Positions 21,702 through 30,095 of a DNA stretch of 64,000 bases are shown here, one piece after another. Source of the DNA: Gautieria morchelliformis (lineage: Eukaryota > Basidiomycota > Agaricomycetes > Gomphales > Gomphaceae). Position numbers and translations under genes: made by a program. The stretch spans positions 1-64,000 of the forward strand of contig WHVA01000404.1 in the NCBI GenBank assembly GCA_015179125.1, given 5' to 3'. The notes under the pieces are model-generated. The model ran no database searches, was not told the origin of the DNA, and saw nothing but the letters and a program-made list of their open reading frames with translations. Each line of letters opens with the position of its first letter. Within the stretch, counting starts at the first letter, position 1.

Positions 21702-21761
21702 GAAGATCAAGCTCATAGGACGACCCCACACACTTTTCTTAACCAGCCTTCATCTCAGCCT

Positions 21762-22868
21762 ATGGCAGACCAACTCCCAGACGCATACTGGGATGCCCTG
21801 GGTGACCATGGGCCATTTCTTCGAGGCCTCCTTTCCAGCCAAGCACAGCAGTTGCAGCAACTTCAACTGCAGAATCAGGAACTGCACAATCAGATTGCTA
21901 ACGTTCACGACCACTTAGCCAATGCTGCCACCAATGCTGCTGTTGCTGCTGCTCAAGCCCTTGCGCCCTCAGTACCTCACAGTGTCCCTCCATCTACTCG
22001 CTCTATCAAAGCAGCAGAACCGGAGAAGTTCAATGGAGACCGTGCAGAGACTGAAGGGTTTATCAGGTCTATCAAGTTGTCCATCGCTGTCCAGCCAGCA
22101 TCCTTCCCAGATGAACGCACAAAGATCCTATACGCTCTTTCCTTCATGAGGGGAGGCTCTGGGGAGATATGGGCACACAACGAGACACAGGCTGTCATTG
22201 ATGGCACCTCCTCTATATCCACTCTGGAGGGGTTTATTAAACGTGTGGAGGAGGCCTTTGGTGACCCAGATCGTGCCAGAACGGCTCGCACTAAGCTGCA
22301 TGACCTTAGGATGGCGTCAGGAATGTCGGCAGATGAATACACGGCTCAATTTGAGATCCTGGCAGGCAGGATAGGCTTTAATGATGAGGCACTCGAGGAT
22401 GCCTATGCTCGTGGCCTTCCAGCAGGTATCCTTGACAAGATCCACGCCCAGCCCTTTCTTCCATCCAACCTCAAAGCCTGGAAGGAAGCAGCCTGTCAGA
22501 TTGACCGCAATCATTGCCGTCTGTTAGAGGTCAGGAAGGCACAGACACCTCATGTCCCTAATCGCCCTCCTCCTGCCCAACCACTCCACACTCCTGCTAT
22601 GGCTCCTGTTGCCACAGCATCACCCAGTAACGCGACACCTATGGACATTGACTCATCCCGCCGCCGCACCGAAACACGAACCTGCTACAACTGTAAGAGA
22701 CCTGGTCACATTTCACCAGACTGTCCTGAACCTCCCAAGCCACGAATCCGTGCAAACCTCACAGAGGCAGACATTGCAGCAATTGTCTCTAAATCTGTAG
22801 CAGCGGCGATAGAGGAACGCAAAGAGAAGGTGGAAGCCCCTGTCCAAGAGGAAGGAAAGGGTTTTTAG
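21762..22868 (+). CDS. gag: Gypsy-2 Gag
   Basis: Forms the capsid of the virus-like particle and binds element RNA in the cytoplasm. 368 residues from ATG 21762 (MADQLPDAYWDALGDHG). A Gln-rich coiled-coil-like stretch (about residues 27-52) precedes the capsid core (EPEKFNGDRAETEGFIRSIK ... AFGDPDRARTARTKLHDLRM), followed by a single CCHC zinc knuckle CYNCKRPGHISPDC (about residues 308-321). The frame is intact. The last codons AAG GGT TTT TAG contain a slippery heptamer, so Pol is expected to be made as a Gag-Pol fusion by -1 frameshifting. The ATG was chosen because the frame upstream lies in LTR sequence with no ATG. Confidence 0.92.
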   Translation: MADQLPDAYWDALGDHGPFLRGLLSSQAQQLQQLQLQNQELHNQIANVHDHLANAATNAAVAAAQALAPSVPHSVPPSTRSIKAAEPEKFNGDRAETEGFIRSIKLSIAVQPASFPDERTKILYALSFMRGGSGEIWAHNETQAVIDGTSSISTLEGFIKRVEEAFGDPDRARTARTKLHDLRMASGMSADEYTAQFEILAGRIGFNDEALEDAYARGLPAGILDKIHAQPFLPSNLKAWKEAACQIDRNHCRLLEVRKAQTPHVPNRPPPAQPLHTPAMAPVATASPSNATPMDIDSSRRRTETRTCYNCKRPGHISPDCPEPPKPRIRANLTEADIAAIVSKSVAAAIEERKEKVEAPVQEEGKGF

Positions 22869-22898
22869 GCCAGTCAGCGGTGAAAGACATGCCCCGCT
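22859..22898 (+). promoter_or_regulatory. Gypsy-2 predicted -1 ribosomal frameshift site
   Basis: Heptamer G GGT TTT (22859-22865, X XXY YYZ in the gag frame) ends directly before the gag TAG. Slipping back one base reads TTA GGC CAG TCA GCG GTG AAA GAC ATG, which is the pol frame. Ten bases downstream, AGCGG (22876-22880) can pair with CCGCT (22894-22898) as a short stem. Confidence 0.7.
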
Positions 22899-25800
22899 CG
22901 ACGAATTGGTTTTCAGTTCTCGAAACATGTACAATAGGGATCACAGGCGATATGATGCATCCTTCTCCTATCCCTGATCGAACTGAAACCAAACCAGCCA
23001 TGCCGAAAACCCAACCCATCGCTCCAGTTGCTAATGCAAACCTTCCAGTCCCTCTATATGTCCGTACTGCTGACCTCCGCCGATGCACCAAAGTACCTCT
23101 CAAGGTCCACTCCGTTGACACAGGGCATCCACTTGCAATTGACTCCCTCCTTGACAGTGGTGCTACAGGGATGTTCATCGATGTGGAGTTTGTGAGGGAA
23201 CACAGGCTTCGGACCCGCCCCCTACCCCGTGCCATCCCCGTCTACAATATTGATGGTACCCCAAATGAGGCTGGCTCAATCAAGGAAGAAGTTGACCTCA
23301 TTTGCACCTTTGGGGATCATACGGAACGTGCCACATTCTCTGTCACGAGCCTTGGACGACTTGCCATCATTCTTGGTCACACATGGCTTGTTGAACACAA
23401 CCCAGAAGTTGACTGGCGTATAGGAGATGTGAAGATGACATGCTGTCCCAAGTCATGTGGGGGCAGACCTGTTGTCAGAGGGCCCACAGTCGAAACTGTT
23501 CTAGAAGAGAGTGTAAATCAAGAGGAGGTTCCCATACAGCACACCCACTCCCTACTTGAGGAAGGAGACAGGACCTTTGTCATCTTTGTGAATGAGAGTC
23601 CTGAAATGATTGGCGCAGGCCGGACTGTCTCCCAACAGCTTGCTGAACGGGCCAGCAAGTCTGCACCAGTCAGATCCTTCGAGGACCTTGTCCCTAAACC
23701 ATGCCAGGAGTTCAAGGATGTGTTTTCTAAGGAGTCATTTGACCAACTGCCTCCTCGAAAGCCCTGGGACCATGCAATTGAGCTCACTCCAGGTGCACAA
23801 CCCTTCAGCACAAAGGTTTACCCAATGTCACCGGTTGAGCAAAGGGAACTGGATAACTTCCTTGAGGAGAACCTGAAGAGCCATCGTATCCGTCCCTCCA
23901 AGTCACCTATGGCATCTCCAGTCTTCTTTGTGAAGAAAAAGGACAGCAGTCTTAGATTTGTGCAAGACTACCGAAAGCTCAATGATATAACAATCAAGAA
24001 TGCCTATCCTTTGCCCCTTGTTCCAGACATCATGAATAAGATTGCTGCTGGAAGGGCTAAATACTTCACAAAGCTTGACATTCGCTGGGGATATAATAAT
24101 GTACGCATAAAAGAGGGAGATGAGTGGAAGGCAGCCTTTCGGACAAATAGGGGCCTGTATGAACCTCTAGTCATGTTCTTTGGACTCACGAACAGCCCAG
24201 CAACCTTCCAGACGATGATGAATGACATCTTCAAGAGTCTCATCGATGAAGGGGTTGTGGTGGTGTTCATGGACGACATTCTCATCTTCACAGAGTCACT
24301 TGAAGAACATCGTAGGATTGTACGACGTGTCCTTGAAATCCTCCGGGCCAACAACCTGTACCTCAAACCTGAAAAATGCCTATTTGAGCAACTAGAGGTG
24401 GAGTATCTCGGCCTCATCCTCTCTCAAGGACAGGTTGCCATGGACCCAGTCAAGGTTGCAGGGGTGCGGGACTGGCCAATACCACGTAACGTCACTGAAG
24501 TCAAATCATTCCTTGGTTTCATCAACTTCTACCGTAGATTTGTGGAAGACTTCTCACACATTGCAAAGCCCCTCAACCAGTTGACAAAACAGGATGCCCA
24601 ATGGTCTTGGGATCCAAATGGCCCAGAGCAAGCGTCCTTTGACAAGCTCAAACTCCTCATCACCTCAACACCGATCCTTGTCCTCCCTGATCAAGACAAA
24701 CATTTCCGTCTTGAAACAGATGCCTCAGCCTATGCCACAGGAGCAGTACTGTCCCAGCTATGTGATGATGGCAAATGGCGGCCTGTGGGGTTTGTCTCCA
24801 AAAGCCTCAATGATGCTGAACGCAACTATGCCATCCATGACAAGGAGCTTCTTTCTGTGATTCGGGGATTAGAGGAATGGCGCCACATCTTAGAGGGAAC
24901 GAAGCACAAGATTGAGATTCTCAATGACCATCAGAATCTCACCTACTTCCGCACTGCACAAAACCTGAACTGTCGTCAAGCACGCTGGTCACTCTACCTC
25001 TCTCGCTTTGATTTTGAGCTGATCCATCGTCCTGGTCGTCATTCAGCCAAGCCTGATGCACTCTCACGACGCGTGGATCATAAGCGGGGGGAGGAAGACA
25101 ACCAAAATCAAGTCTTACTTACCCCTGACTTGTTCCACATCAAGGCGAATCCCCCAGAGGCTGGTGCGCAGTTAGTCCCAGGTGAAGGTGATGCTTTCCT
25201 CAATCGAGTAAGGAACTGTGTAGACCGGGATGAAAAGGTTGTCAAGGCTCTCAAAGAACTGGGCTCCTCTGGAAATTTACGAGGAGAAGAGTGGTCTGAA
25301 CAGGATGGGCTTGTCCTCTATCACAACAAAGTGTACGTGCCGCTTGATGCAAAACTACGACATGACATAGTGAAAGCTCACCACGACATGCCTCTCACCG
25401 GTCACCCTGGTTGTTGGAGAACCACTGAACTAGTTGCTCGGAGCTACTGGTGGCCTGGGATGGGACGTTACATTGCAAAATACGTGAAGGCCTGTGACCT
25501 GTGCACCCAGACAAAAACCTTCCCTGCTTCTCCCATTGGCAAGCTTCTACCAAACCGTATCCCAGACCGTAGATGGCAGGTTATGTCTGTTGACTTGATT
25601 GTAGAACTGCATACCAGTCATGGCTATGATGCTCTCCTTGTTGTTGTCGATTGCCTCTCAAAGCGTGCACATGTCATTCCCACCACTTCAGATGTAACTT
25701 CAGTGGGAGTTGCCCGACTCTTCCGTGATCATGTTTGGAAACTTCATGGGCTCCCTGAAGAAATCATCAGTGATCGAGGCACACAGTTCATCTCCCAGTT

Positions 25801-26473
25801 CATGCGTGAACTGAACAAACTTCTTGGTGTCAAAGTCGCTGCCTCTACTGCTTATCACCCCCAAACTGATGGACAGACTGAAAGGGTTAATCAGGAGATT
25901 GAGCAATACCTTCGACTATTCATCAACCAGCGTCAGGATGATTGGTTCGAATGGATATCCTTGGCCGAGTTTGCCTATAACAACCGAATCCATGCCTCAA
26001 CCCAGACTACACCCTTCATGTTGGACAGTGGCCAACATCCAAGGCTGGGACTGGAACCAGTCCGGGAAACTCGACTCGAGGCCCTGGATGAGTTCACAAC
26101 GCGGATGGAAGCGGCCACGAGAGAAGCTCGTTCAGCCCTGTCCAAGGCAGCAGAGGACATGGCACGCTTCTATGACATGCACCATAAAGCAGCCCCAGTT
26201 TATAAGCTTGGTGACAAGGTCTGGCTCAATGCACAAAACATCACAACCACTCGCCCAATGAAGAAGCTAGACCACAAGTGGCTAGGTCCCTACACGGTTA
26301 ATAAGGTGGTCTCACGAAATGCCTATGGTCTAAATCTTCCTGCATCCTTTGGTCGCACACATCCAGTGTTCTCTGTCGTCCTGCTTCGGCCATATGAAGA
26401 TGACCCAATTCTTGAACATCATGCCCCTCCACCACCCCCCCCCTGTCATACGGGATGGAGCCGAAGAATATGA
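22865..26473 (+). CDS. pol: Gypsy-2 Pol (protease-RT-RNase H-integrase)
   Basis: About 1200 residues in the -1 frame relative to gag; first internal ATG at 22889. The order is: retropepsin (SLLDSGATGMFIDVEF); RT with VFFVKKKDSSLRFVQDYR, KLDIRWGYNNVRI and the catalytic FMDD (VVVFMDDILIF, about 24265-24297); RNase H (FRLETDASAYATGAVL ... GRHSAKPDALSRR); integrase H2C2 (HDMPLTGHPGCWRTTELV, KACDLCTQTK); and a DDE core (VMSVDLIVEL, IISDRGTQF, HPQTDGQTERVNQE), followed by the GPY-like end (KWLGPYTVNKVVSRNAYGL). All catalytic residues looked for are present. The frame shifts at nine Cs (26435-26443) and ends at 26473 instead of entering the chromodomain. Confidence 0.93.
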   Translation, partial: LGQSAVKDMPRSTNWFSVLETCTIGITGDMMHPSPIPDRTETKPAMPKTQPIAPVANANLPVPLYVRTADLRRCTKVPLKVHSVDTGHPLAIDSLLDSGATGMFIDVEFVREHRLRTRPLPRAIPVYNIDGTPNEAGSIKEEVDLICTFGDHTERATFSVTSLGRLAIILGHTWLVEHNPEVDWRIGDVKMTCCPKSCGGRPVVRGPTVETVLEESVNQEEVPIQHTHSLLEEGDRTFVIFVNESPEMIGAGRTVSQQLAERASKSAPVRSFEDLVPKPCQEFKDVFSKESFDQLPPRKPWDHAIELTPGAQPFSTKVYPMSPVEQRELDNFLEENLKSHRIRPSKSPMASPVFFVKKKDSSLRFVQDYRKLNDITIKNAYPLPLVPDIMNKIAAGRAKYFTKLDIRWGYNNVRIKEGDEWKAAFRTNRGLYEPLVMFFGLTNSPATFQTMMNDIFKSLIDEGVVVVFMDDILIFTESLEEHRRIVRRVLEILRANNLYLKPEKCLFEQLEVEYLGLILSQGQVAMDPVKVAGVRDWPIPRNVTEVKSFLGFINFYRRFVEDFSHIAKPLNQLTKQDAQWSWDPNGPEQASFDKLKLLITSTPILVLPDQDKHFRLETDASAYATGAVLSQLCDDGKWRPVGFVSKSLNDAERNYAIHDKELLSVIRGLEEWRHILEGTKHKIEILNDHQNLTYFRTAQNLNCRQARWSLYLSRFDFELIHRPGRHSAKPDALSRRVDHKRGEEDNQNQVLLTPDLFHIKANPPEAGAQLVPGEGDAFLNRVRNCVDRDEKVVKALKELGSSGNLRGEEWSEQDGLVLYHNKVYVPLDAKLRHDIVKAHHDMPLTGHPGCWRTTELVARSYWWPGMGRYIAKYVKACDLCTQTKTFPASPIGKLLPNRIPDRRWQVMSVDLIVELHTSHGYDALLVVVDCLSKRAHVIPTTSDVTSVGVARLFRDHVWKLHGLPEEIISDRGTQFISQFMRELNKLLGVKVAASTAYHPQTDGQTERVNQEIEQYLRLFINQRQDDWFEWISLAEFAYNNRIHASTQTTPFMLDSGQHPRLGLEPVRETRLEALDEFTTRMEAATREARSALSKAAEDMARFYDMHHKAAPVYKLGDKVWLNAQNITTTRPMKKLDHKWLGPYTVNKVVSRNAYGLNLPASFGRTHPVFSVVLLRPYEDDPILEHHAPPPPPPCHTGWSRRI

Positions 26474-26780
26474 AGTTGAAAGGATTCTAGACAGCAGGAT
26501 GTTCCGTGGAAGGTTGGAGTATCTCGTGCGCTGGAAGGGCTATGGAGCTGCCGACGATCTCTGGCTACCAGCGAAAGATGTCTCTGGGGCAAAGCGACTC
26601 ATTAAGGAATTTCACCGGCAGAACCCAGAGGCACCTCAGCGTATCTCAGCAGCCACATACATGTCCCTCCCTTTCCAGAGATTTCAGAACTTCACAGAAC
26701 TTTCCAGGCAAACTCTCTTCGACTGGACAGCAGGCAGGGCTTCTACTCATAATGTCAAGGGTCCAGGACCCCAAAGATAA
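26444..26780 (+). pseudogene. Gypsy-2 integrase C-terminal chromodomain (out of frame with pol)
   Basis: Reads VIRDGAEEYEVERILDSRMF and then LEYLVRWKGYGAADDLWLPA, a clear chromodomain that in chromoviruses steers integration to chromatin marks such as methylated H3K9. It follows the C9 tract at 26435-26443 in another frame, so a one-base change in the homopolymer would fuse it to Pol. Given the otherwise intact pol, this is either a recent slip mutation or a consensus error. It ends at TAA 26780. Confidence 0.85.
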
Positions 26781-26886
26781 GCGATATCGGCCTCCGCCTA
26801 ACCAATTCATTCCGATAAGCTATATATCCCCTCTCCACCTGTGACCGCTCGCTTCCACTGCATCGACCCCACCACATCCATCAACC

Positions 26887-27483
26887 ATGTCCTCGCCCGC
26901 CATTGAGCTTGTTGCCCTCCCCAGCTTCACCCAAAACCTCTCCGACCTGCCAAACATGTCATGTGTCGATCCCACCCTTCTGCACTTCTCCGGATTCTTG
27001 TCATCCAGAGCAGCCAGTGAAGCCAAGCTACAAAGGATGCTTGACTGCCGTGATCTCGACGTCGCATGGTCTTCAAAGTGGTCCGTCAGCTCTGAGGACC
27101 TCACACCAGCGAAGAGTCAGGCGCCCACTCGCCCTGCACTCGCATTCCTCAGACCCCGACACAGACGAGAGAACACGTACTACATCGGCGACCCTGTCTT
27201 CCTCAACAATGGAACCCCCCCGTGTGGAACCCCCTACACTTTCGAAGGCTGGGTGGGGCGACGTTTCTGTAACATGGCAGGAGAGCGAATACGTCGAGCA
27301 AGGTTCCGAGGGCCGCACTTGCCCATGGACCCCAATCCCCCTGAGCTCATCATTGACCTGCGTTACCAGGAAGGGAAGGGTCAGGAGAGATGGTGGTCCC
27401 GCCTGTGGCATACTTGGAAACGATGCCTCGGTGGATGTTGGGGGCTAGGTGGCAGCTGTGCTTGTCGGGACGACAAGCATTGA
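26887..27483 (+). CDS. Gypsy-2 extra 3' ORF of unknown function
   Basis: 198 intact codons starting at an ATG with A at -3 (CAACCATGTCC), lying between pol and the 3' LTR and ending 11 bp before it. Residues 1-50 are mildly hydrophobic and Ser-rich; the middle is basic; the C-terminus is unusual, with Trp and Cys clusters (RWWSRLWHTWKRCLGGCWG ... CACRDDKH). I see no convincing signal peptide plus membrane anchor of an envelope protein and no family I recognise. Preservation in a young element suggests a function or very recent capture. Its end overlaps the purine tract (GAGAGGGGGG) used as polypurine tract. Confidence 0.55.
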   Translation: MSSPAIELVALPSFTQNLSDLPNMSCVDPTLLHFSGFLSSRAASEAKLQRMLDCRDLDVAWSSKWSVSSEDLTPAKSQAPTRPALAFLRPRHRRENTYYIGDPVFLNNGTPPCGTPYTFEGWVGRRFCNMAGERIRRARFRGPHLPMDPNPPELIIDLRYQEGKGQERWWSRLWHTWKRCLGGCWGLGGSCACRDDKH

Positions 27484-27494
27484 GAGGGGGGTGA

Positions 27495-27886
27495 TGTCAG
27501 GGTTCACGCGTTTCCTTCCACAAGTTTCTATTTCCTTCCATGAGTTTCCATCACCTTCCGTCAGTTTCCATAACCTTCCGTCACCTTCTGTCACATGTCA
27601 CATTCTGTCACATGTCACTTTCCGTCACTTTCCGTAACCTTCTACAAGTTTCCATCTCCCCTATTATGTAAGCCTTGCCAGCGCTATAAGACTGTAGCCC
27701 GTGTGGTGGCGTTTCCTCAGCTTGATCTCTGAGGATACCCACTACACAGGCAAGTCCCCATGTATCTATCGTTGGTAGAGTTATAAACTGAGGATACCCA
27801 CTACACAGTTGGTCATTGTCCTAGTATCGGCTCTTATCTCCTTGAGTATCTTTGGTTGTGGCTTCGTCATTAGTGTTGCCCTCACA
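27495..27886 (+). repeat. Gypsy-2 3' LTR
   Basis: 392 bp, identical to 21310-21701 except one base (27726 region, GATCTCTG for GAGCTCTG). Preceded by the polypurine-like GAGAGGGGGGTGA. Confidence 0.95.
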
Positions 27887-27891
27887 GCTAT

Positions 27892-28590
27892 TCTGTATGA
27901 AGGCATGGGTCACTCGATCAACCGAGGCACGAGTTTGCCGCAGCGGCAAAAGGGACGGTCATGGGACAAATGGCACAGGATACTCAGGCACGTCAACATA
28001 AACTTTATAAAATGTTGAAATCTAATGACCTAGTTACTGGCCTCGAGATCAACGAGTCAAAAGAGCCGAGTCAATGCAAAGCTTGCATACAAGGCAAACG
28101 GCATGTGTAGCTGTTCCCCAAAAGAGCCGAGGACACTGTTGATCAGGTCGGTGACCTAACAGTATCCGATGTATGGGGGCCTGCCCAGACCGAGGGACCG
28201 TCGCATGAAAAATACTTTTATTCTTTCACAGACATCAAATCAAGGTACACTGTAATCTATTTCGGGAGCGCCAAAGATGAAGCGCTCAGGCACTTCGAAA
28301 CATACAAAGCGTTTCTCGAGACCCAAACAGGTCAGAAACTGATGAGGTTTCGCTCGGACAACGGCGGGGAATATGTCAATAAAAATTTCAAAGAATTTTG
28401 TGCAAAACATGGCATTATCATGGAGACCACAGCTCCATACTCCCCAGCCCAGAATGGAATTGCAGAATGACTCAACCGGACCTTACTCGAGCACGCACGG
28501 GCAATGATATTCACCAAGAACCTGCCAAAAAATACTCTGGCCCGAGGCCATGGCTTATGCGTGTTATATCAAAAATCGATCACCCACGTG
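27892..28590 (+). pseudogene. Copia GAG-pre-integrase and integrase core
   Basis: Resumes the Copia pol after Gypsy-2: LYEGMGHSIN ... WDKWHRILRHVNINFIK (GAG-pre-integrase), then LTVSDVWGP, MRFRSDNGGEY and YSPAQNGIAE, which supply the DDE residues of the integrase core. Breaks are a frameshift near the Gypsy-2 junction, one at about 28010, a TAG at 28108-28110, a TGA at 28468-28470 (CGA to TGA within AER-LNRT), and a frameshift near 28530-28590. Confidence 0.87.
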
Positions 28591-28591
28591 A

Positions 28592-29236
28592 GTGCTTGGA
28601 GATGACACAACACTGTTCCAGGCACTATTCAGCAAGAAGCCGAACATAGCACGTCTCGAGGAATTTGGGACAAACTGCTGGGTCATGGTACCGGATCAAC
28701 GCCGAGCTAAACTTGACCCAAAGGCAGAAGAACATATATTTGTTGGAGTAGGTGAACATGCAAAAGCCTGGAGGTATTACAATAAAGCCTCAAAGCACGT
28801 TCAAATCTCAAGAAATATCACATTCGACGAAAATGACAATAAACTCTATCCTATCCCAGATAACGACGATGACGACACTACTACGGCACCGCTTGAGGGG
28901 GAGCACTCACTGCACGAGCATGTGCTGGACCCGATCCCATCTATCCCACAGATGTCATCACCCCAGACGACGCCCACCCCTGATCCACCTGAACAAGCAC
29001 CAGCTCCACAGATTCGACAGAGCGCGCGTATCACTCAAAGGCCGGATTACCAGAAGCTGAATGATTCAGGACGCACTGAGCAGGTTTACATAATGAGAGA
29101 AATCGTTACTGAACCTGAGAATTACAGAGTGGCGGTATCACGTGATGATGCGCTGATCTGGGAGATAGCGATGGAAATTGAAATGGATCAACATAAGACG
29201 CTAGGAACATGGGAATTAACAGAACTACCACCCTGA
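28592..29236 (+). pseudogene. Copia integrase C-terminus and linker
   Basis: A 214-codon open stretch: LGDDTTLFQALFSKKPNIARLEEFG (typical post-core integrase part), FVGVGEHAKAWRYYN, then an acidic/Pro-rich linker and QSARITQRPDYQKL leading toward RT. It ends at TGA 29234-29236, after which RVAIGCRWVYAVKTQPDGQF continues in the same frame. Confidence 0.87.
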
Positions 29237-29742
29237 CGAGTAGCTATCGGTTGCCGATGGGTATACGCTGTCAAAACGCAACCAGATGGACAATTCGATA
29301 AAGCTAAAGCGAGGGTCATGGCTCAAGGATTCACACAGAGGCCAGGGATGGATTACTACGAAATAACTTCACCTGTGGTCAAGTTCGATTCACTACGTGT
29401 TCTATTAGCCATTGCAAACACACTCTATTGGGAGGTCGAAATGATGGATGTCAAAGGCGCCTATCTCAATTCAACCATAGATGAGGAGATCTACATGCGT
29501 CAGCCCGACGGTTTTGATGATGGATCTGGACACGTTCTAAGAATACACAGAGCGCTCTATGGACTCAAGCAATCGGGACGAGCTTGGCATCAGCGCTTAT
29601 GCAAATCAGTACTCGATCTCGGCTTTGATCAAAGTACAGCCAATGAATGCATCTACATCAGACAAGATAAGGACTCAATCGAAGTCATATCAGTATACGT
29701 GGACGACTTCGGACTATTTGCTGATTCCAAAGGAGGGATGAT
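29237..29742 (+). pseudogene. Copia reverse transcriptase, N-terminal two thirds
   Basis: RVT_2-type Copia reverse transcriptase: GCRWVYAVKTQPDG, KARVMAQGFTQRPGMDY, MDVKGAYLNSTIDEEIYM, ALYGLKQSGRAWHQ and the catalytic VYVDDFGLFA (about 29695-29725). It is cut by Gypsy-3 right after KGGM; the coding sequence continues at 38874. Confidence 0.9.
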
Positions 29743-29957
29743 TGTAAATAACCTGTGTATCTACATGTACAATAGTTATTACATAATCCCAGTGGCCCCC
29801 TTAGGGACCCACTGTATAGTTTATGCGTGGGAACCGGCCAGCGGTCCCCATCGCATCTTACTCTTACCTGTCACTACGTAGCATTCAGAATACCACTCAT
29901 TGGTCAAGTTCTGTAGTGCCCTTGTGATACAAGGTTCTAAGATCGACACCCTTTACA
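29743..29957 (+). repeat. Gypsy-3 5' LTR
   Basis: 215 bp, TGTAAATAACCTG...GACACCCTTTACA. Matches 38655-38868 with about four differences, one a single-base indel in a C run. Confidence 0.93.
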
Positions 29958-30095
29958 CCTTTTTGAACTATCCTGTGGTTGATCGCCACGCGACCAACCG
30001 ATAGTGCATTCGAAGCAATCTTGAAAAACATCGCTGCGTCAACGACTAAACATCGTTGAGACCCTCCAGTAGACCCTCTACTGTCTGCTGCGAGC

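Larger units (their letters stand above)
21310..27886 (+). mobile_element. Gypsy-2: young chromovirus-type Ty3/gypsy element
   Basis: 392-bp LTRs with one visible difference (GAGCTCTG/GATCTCTG) and a perfect 5-bp target duplication GCTAT (21305-21309, 27887-27891). Contents are gag (21762-22868), pol (-1 frame, to 26473), chromodomain (one frame off after a C9 tract) and an extra ORF (26887-27483). This is the most recent large insertion in the window and the only candidate for an active or recently active element. Confidence 0.95.

Noticed and set aside
21624..21761. Hydrophobic N-terminal extension of Gypsy-2 Gag coming from the LTR
   Set aside because: No ATG; it begins at a TTG inside the LTR, and the same run exists in the 3' LTR without gag.
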